Source: Holophagaceae bacterium UBA706
GTDB lineage: Bacteria > Acidobacteriota > Holophagae > Holophagales > Holophagaceae
Reading direction: 5' to 3'
Assembly (NCBI GenBank): GCA_002298155.1
Contig: DBME01000387.1
Coordinates: 16,899-25,716, forward strand
DNA length: 8,818 nucleotides
The notes beneath the pieces were generated by a model. The model had not been told where the DNA came from, searched no databases, and was given only the letters and a program-made list of their open reading frames with translations. Positions within the stretch are counted from its first letter, which is position 1. The number at the start of each line of letters is the position of its first letter. This document shows positions 7,118-8,818 of this stretch, piece after piece. A program made the position numbers and the translations under genes.

Positions 7118-7148
7118 TTGTCCCACGACGTCATGAAGTCCCTATAGT
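7118..7148 (+). promoter_or_regulatory. Candidate sigma-70-type promoter for ccoNO
   Basis: TATAGT (7143-7148) matches the -10 consensus at 5 of 6 positions. TTGTCC (7118-7123, 4 of 6) lies upstream with a 19-nt spacer, longer than the ideal 17, which suggests a weak or activator-assisted promoter. Transcription would begin near 7155, leaving a leader of about 30 nt with GGAG at 7174-7177, 8 nt before the ccoN ATG. No FNR-type box is seen upstream, although cbb3 operons are commonly oxygen-regulated. Confidence 0.45.
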
Positions 7149-7185
7149 TGTGGTACCCAATCCTTGTTCATTTGGAGCGTGCTAG

Positions 7186-8637
7186 ATGGCTCAAAATATT
7201 GATGTTGTCAAACCATGGGACCAGCGGATCCTCCAGTGGCTCGATGAGGAGCACAGTGCCTCCCGGCGCTTCCTCGTGAGCGCCGCGGTATGGGTCCTGG
7301 TGGGGACCGTCTTCGGGCTGCTGGCGGCCTCGGAGTACTACTGGCCCGACCTGGTGCACAACGTGCCGCAGCTCCAATTCGGCCGCCTGCGTCCCACGCA
7401 CGTGAACGTGGTGGCCTTCGGCTTCATCTCCATGGCCAACATCGGCGCCATCTTCTACGTGATCCCCGAGCTCTGCCGCACGAAGCTCTGGAGCGAGCGC
7501 TGGGGGAACATCCTCATGGTCGCCTGGAACACCGTGATCCTCCTGGGGATCCTCTGCCTCACCAACGGGATCACCGAGGGCCGCGAGTACGCCGAGCTGC
7601 CCTGGTTCCTGGACATCGCCATCATGGCCGCCCTGATGCTCTACATCGTCCTGGTCTGGGGCACCGTCCTGAACCGCCAGGAGAAGCAGCTCTACGTCTC
7701 CATCTGGTACATCGCCGGCACCACTCTGTGGTTCCCGGTTGTCTACCTCATCGGCAACCGGGTCTTCTTCGCGGTGCCCGGCATCGGCGACGCCATCTCC
7801 AACTGGTTCTACGGCCACAACATCCTGGGGCTCTGGTTCACCACCAACGGCATCGGCCTCCTCTACTACTTCCTGCCCAAGATCACCCGCAACCCGCTCT
7901 ACTCCCACCTGCTCTCCATCGTGGGCTTCAGCACCATCGCCATGTTCTACACCCCCACCGGCACCCACCACCTGCTCCAGAGCCCGGTGCCCGAATGGCT
8001 GAAGGCCGTGGCCGTCATCTCCTCGGTGATGCTCCTGGTGCCCGTCATGAGCGTCCTGGTGAACTTCTTCCTGACCATGAAGGGCAAATGGTCGATGATG
8101 ACCACCCACCTGCCCCTGCGGTTTTTCGTCACGGCCCTCTTCTTCTACCTGCTGACCTGCTTCACGGGCCCCTTCCAGGCCACCCGCTGGATCAACTGGT
8201 ACCTGCACTTCACCCACTGGGTCGTGGGCCACGCCCACTTCGCCCTTCTGGGGACCTTCGGGTTCGTGGGCTGGGGCGCCATCTACTACGTGGCCCCGCG
8301 GGTCTCGGGCCGGCAGTGGTACTCCCGGCGCCTGGCCAACGCCCACTACTGGCTGTCCCTCATCGGCACCGTCCTCATGATCGTCGCCCTCACCGTGGGC
8401 GGCCTCATCCAGGCCTCGGCCTGGGAGGAGGGCATCCCGGTCTACCGCGGCGTCATCATGGTGGCCCCCTTCATGCTGATGCGGGCCTTCTCCGGCCTGC
8501 TCATCGTCCTGGGCCAGGTGCTCTTCCTCTACAACGTGGTCAAGACCCTGGTGTTCGCCGAGGAATCCATGGAGGGCCCCCTCGAGGAACCCGCCGCGCT
8601 CCTTCCCCAGACCCAGCCCGCCCGCGTGCAGAACTAG
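7186..8637 (+). CDS. ccoN: cbb3-type cytochrome c oxidase subunit I (CcoN/FixN)
   Basis: It is the catalytic haem-copper subunit of the C-type (cbb3) oxidase. In the cytoplasmic membrane it reduces O2 to water at low oxygen tension and pumps protons. The 483 residues are close to P. stutzeri CcoN (about 475) and contain about 12 hydrophobic helices (near 30-48, 73-95, 107-126, 141-162, 171-190, 206-228, 243-258, 273-297, 311-328, 345-368, 386-408, 430-452). All cofactor residues are visible: His72 (RPTHVN, low-spin haem b), His211 (YGHN) with His261-His262 (GTHHLL) for CuB, Tyr255 in the same helix as the His pair (the cbb3-specific cross-linked Tyr), and His349 and His351 (VGHAHF) for haem b3 and haem b. 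The ATG at 7186 has GGAG at 7174-7177. The codons are strongly GC-rich and uniform. ccoO follows after 12 nt on the same strand, and the two should be co-transcribed. Confidence 0.97.
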   Translation: MAQNIDVVKPWDQRILQWLDEEHSASRRFLVSAAVWVLVGTVFGLLAASEYYWPDLVHNVPQLQFGRLRPTHVNVVAFGFISMANIGAIFYVIPELCRTKLWSERWGNILMVAWNTVILLGILCLTNGITEGREYAELPWFLDIAIMAALMLYIVLVWGTVLNRQEKQLYVSIWYIAGTTLWFPVVYLIGNRVFFAVPGIGDAISNWFYGHNILGLWFTTNGIGLLYYFLPKITRNPLYSHLLSIVGFSTIAMFYTPTGTHHLLQSPVPEWLKAVAVISSVMLLVPVMSVLVNFFLTMKGKWSMMTTHLPLRFFVTALFFYLLTCFTGPFQATRWINWYLHFTHWVVGHAHFALLGTFGFVGWGAIYYVAPRVSGRQWYSRRLANAHYWLSLIGTVLMIVALTVGGLIQASAWEEGIPVYRGVIMVAPFMLMRAFSGLLIVLGQVLFLYNVVKTLVFAEESMEGPLEEPAALLPQTQPARVQN

Positions 8638-8649
8638 GAGAGGGGAACC

Positions 8650-8818
8650 ATGACCAGCCAGCGAGCCAACTACCTCTACCCCGCCCTAGGGCTCACCCTC
8701 ATCATGGCCTCGATCATCTTCGTGGTGGTCCTGGTGCCCAAGTGGACCTTCCGTCCCCCCGAACCCCGCGACCTGCGGGACTACACGGCCCAGGAGCTGC
8801 GGGGCCGCGAGATCTACA
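8650..8818 (+). CDS. ccoO: cbb3-type cytochrome c oxidase subunit II (CcoO/FixO), N-terminal part
   Basis: It is the monohaem cytochrome c subunit that passes electrons to CcoN at the periplasmic face. Only 56 codons are in the window. They show a short cytoplasmic N-terminus, one membrane anchor (about residues 11-29, ending before PKW), then a periplasmic stretch ending in GREIY. In this family that motif comes immediately before the CxxCH haem-binding site, which would fall just past the right edge. The ATG at 8650 follows the ccoN stop by 12 nt, with a strong GGAGAGGGG directly upstream. The identification rests on the position after ccoN, the single anchor and the GRxIY motif; the haem motif itself cannot be seen. 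Confidence 0.9.
   Translation, partial: MTSQRANYLYPALGLTLIMASIIFVVVLVPKWTFRPPEPRDLRDYTAQELRGREIY

Noticed and set aside
6949..7134. A 61-codon minus-strand frame starting in the divergent intergenic region.
   Set aside because: No ribosome site and no recognisable domain. It runs into the start of the large gene in another frame and ends with a shadow of it.
7150..7169. A TGGTAC...TTGTT string as a sigma-54 promoter.
   Set aside because: The GG and the expected GC are not 10 nt apart; the position of the GC is TT.
7168..8346. A 392-codon minus-strand frame opposite ccoN.
   Set aside because: Shadow of ccoN: the translation is an Asp/Gly/His/Val-rich run without any domain, while ccoN has all haem and copper ligands.

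Overview
This is a GC-rich bacterial chromosomal window carrying ordinary housekeeping genes plus one unusual large protein. The left 7 kb is read on the minus strand; the right end is read on the plus strand. The coding style and gene set (RNase G, a pan cluster, a cbb3 oxidase, and a large AAA/TPR protein) would suit a GC-rich Acidobacteriota such as the Holophaga/Geothrix group, or a myxobacterial or deltaproteobacterial lineage. This placement is an inference from protein style only and is not secure.

Minus strand, in transcription order from right to left: a 1183-codon protein with a possible kinase-like N-terminus, a degenerate AAA_16/STAND-type NTPase region and a TPR-rich C-terminus (7009 to 3458); panB (3461 to 2595), whose ATG overlaps the stop of the large gene in an ATGA junction; panC (2585 to 1704), 9 nt after panB; panD (1564 to 1175), 139 nt after panC; and rng, encoding RNase G (1055 leftwards, C-terminus cut by the window edge), 119 nt after panD. 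panB, panC and panD supply the pantoate branch, the beta-alanine branch and the final ligation of pantothenate (coenzyme A precursor) synthesis. The only step missing here is ketopantoate reductase (PanE or IlvC). The large gene is spaced as the first gene of this operon. rng has its own strong ribosome binding site and a possible own promoter.

Plus strand: a 176-bp AT-richer divergent intergenic region (7010-7185) leads into ccoN (7186-8637) and the start of ccoO (8650 to the window edge). These are the catalytic haem-copper subunit and the monohaem cytochrome c subunit of a cbb3-type high-affinity terminal oxidase. ccoP and any maturation genes would lie beyond the right edge.

The most noteworthy points are the large protein, whose P-loop lysine and Walker B acidic residues both appear to be replaced and which is translationally coupled to panB; a perfect 11-bp inverted repeat that encloses the only upstream start codon available to that gene; and a second imperfect dyad lying exactly over the panC stop codon. 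I saw no CRISPR array, tRNA, rRNA, insertion sequence or defence system.
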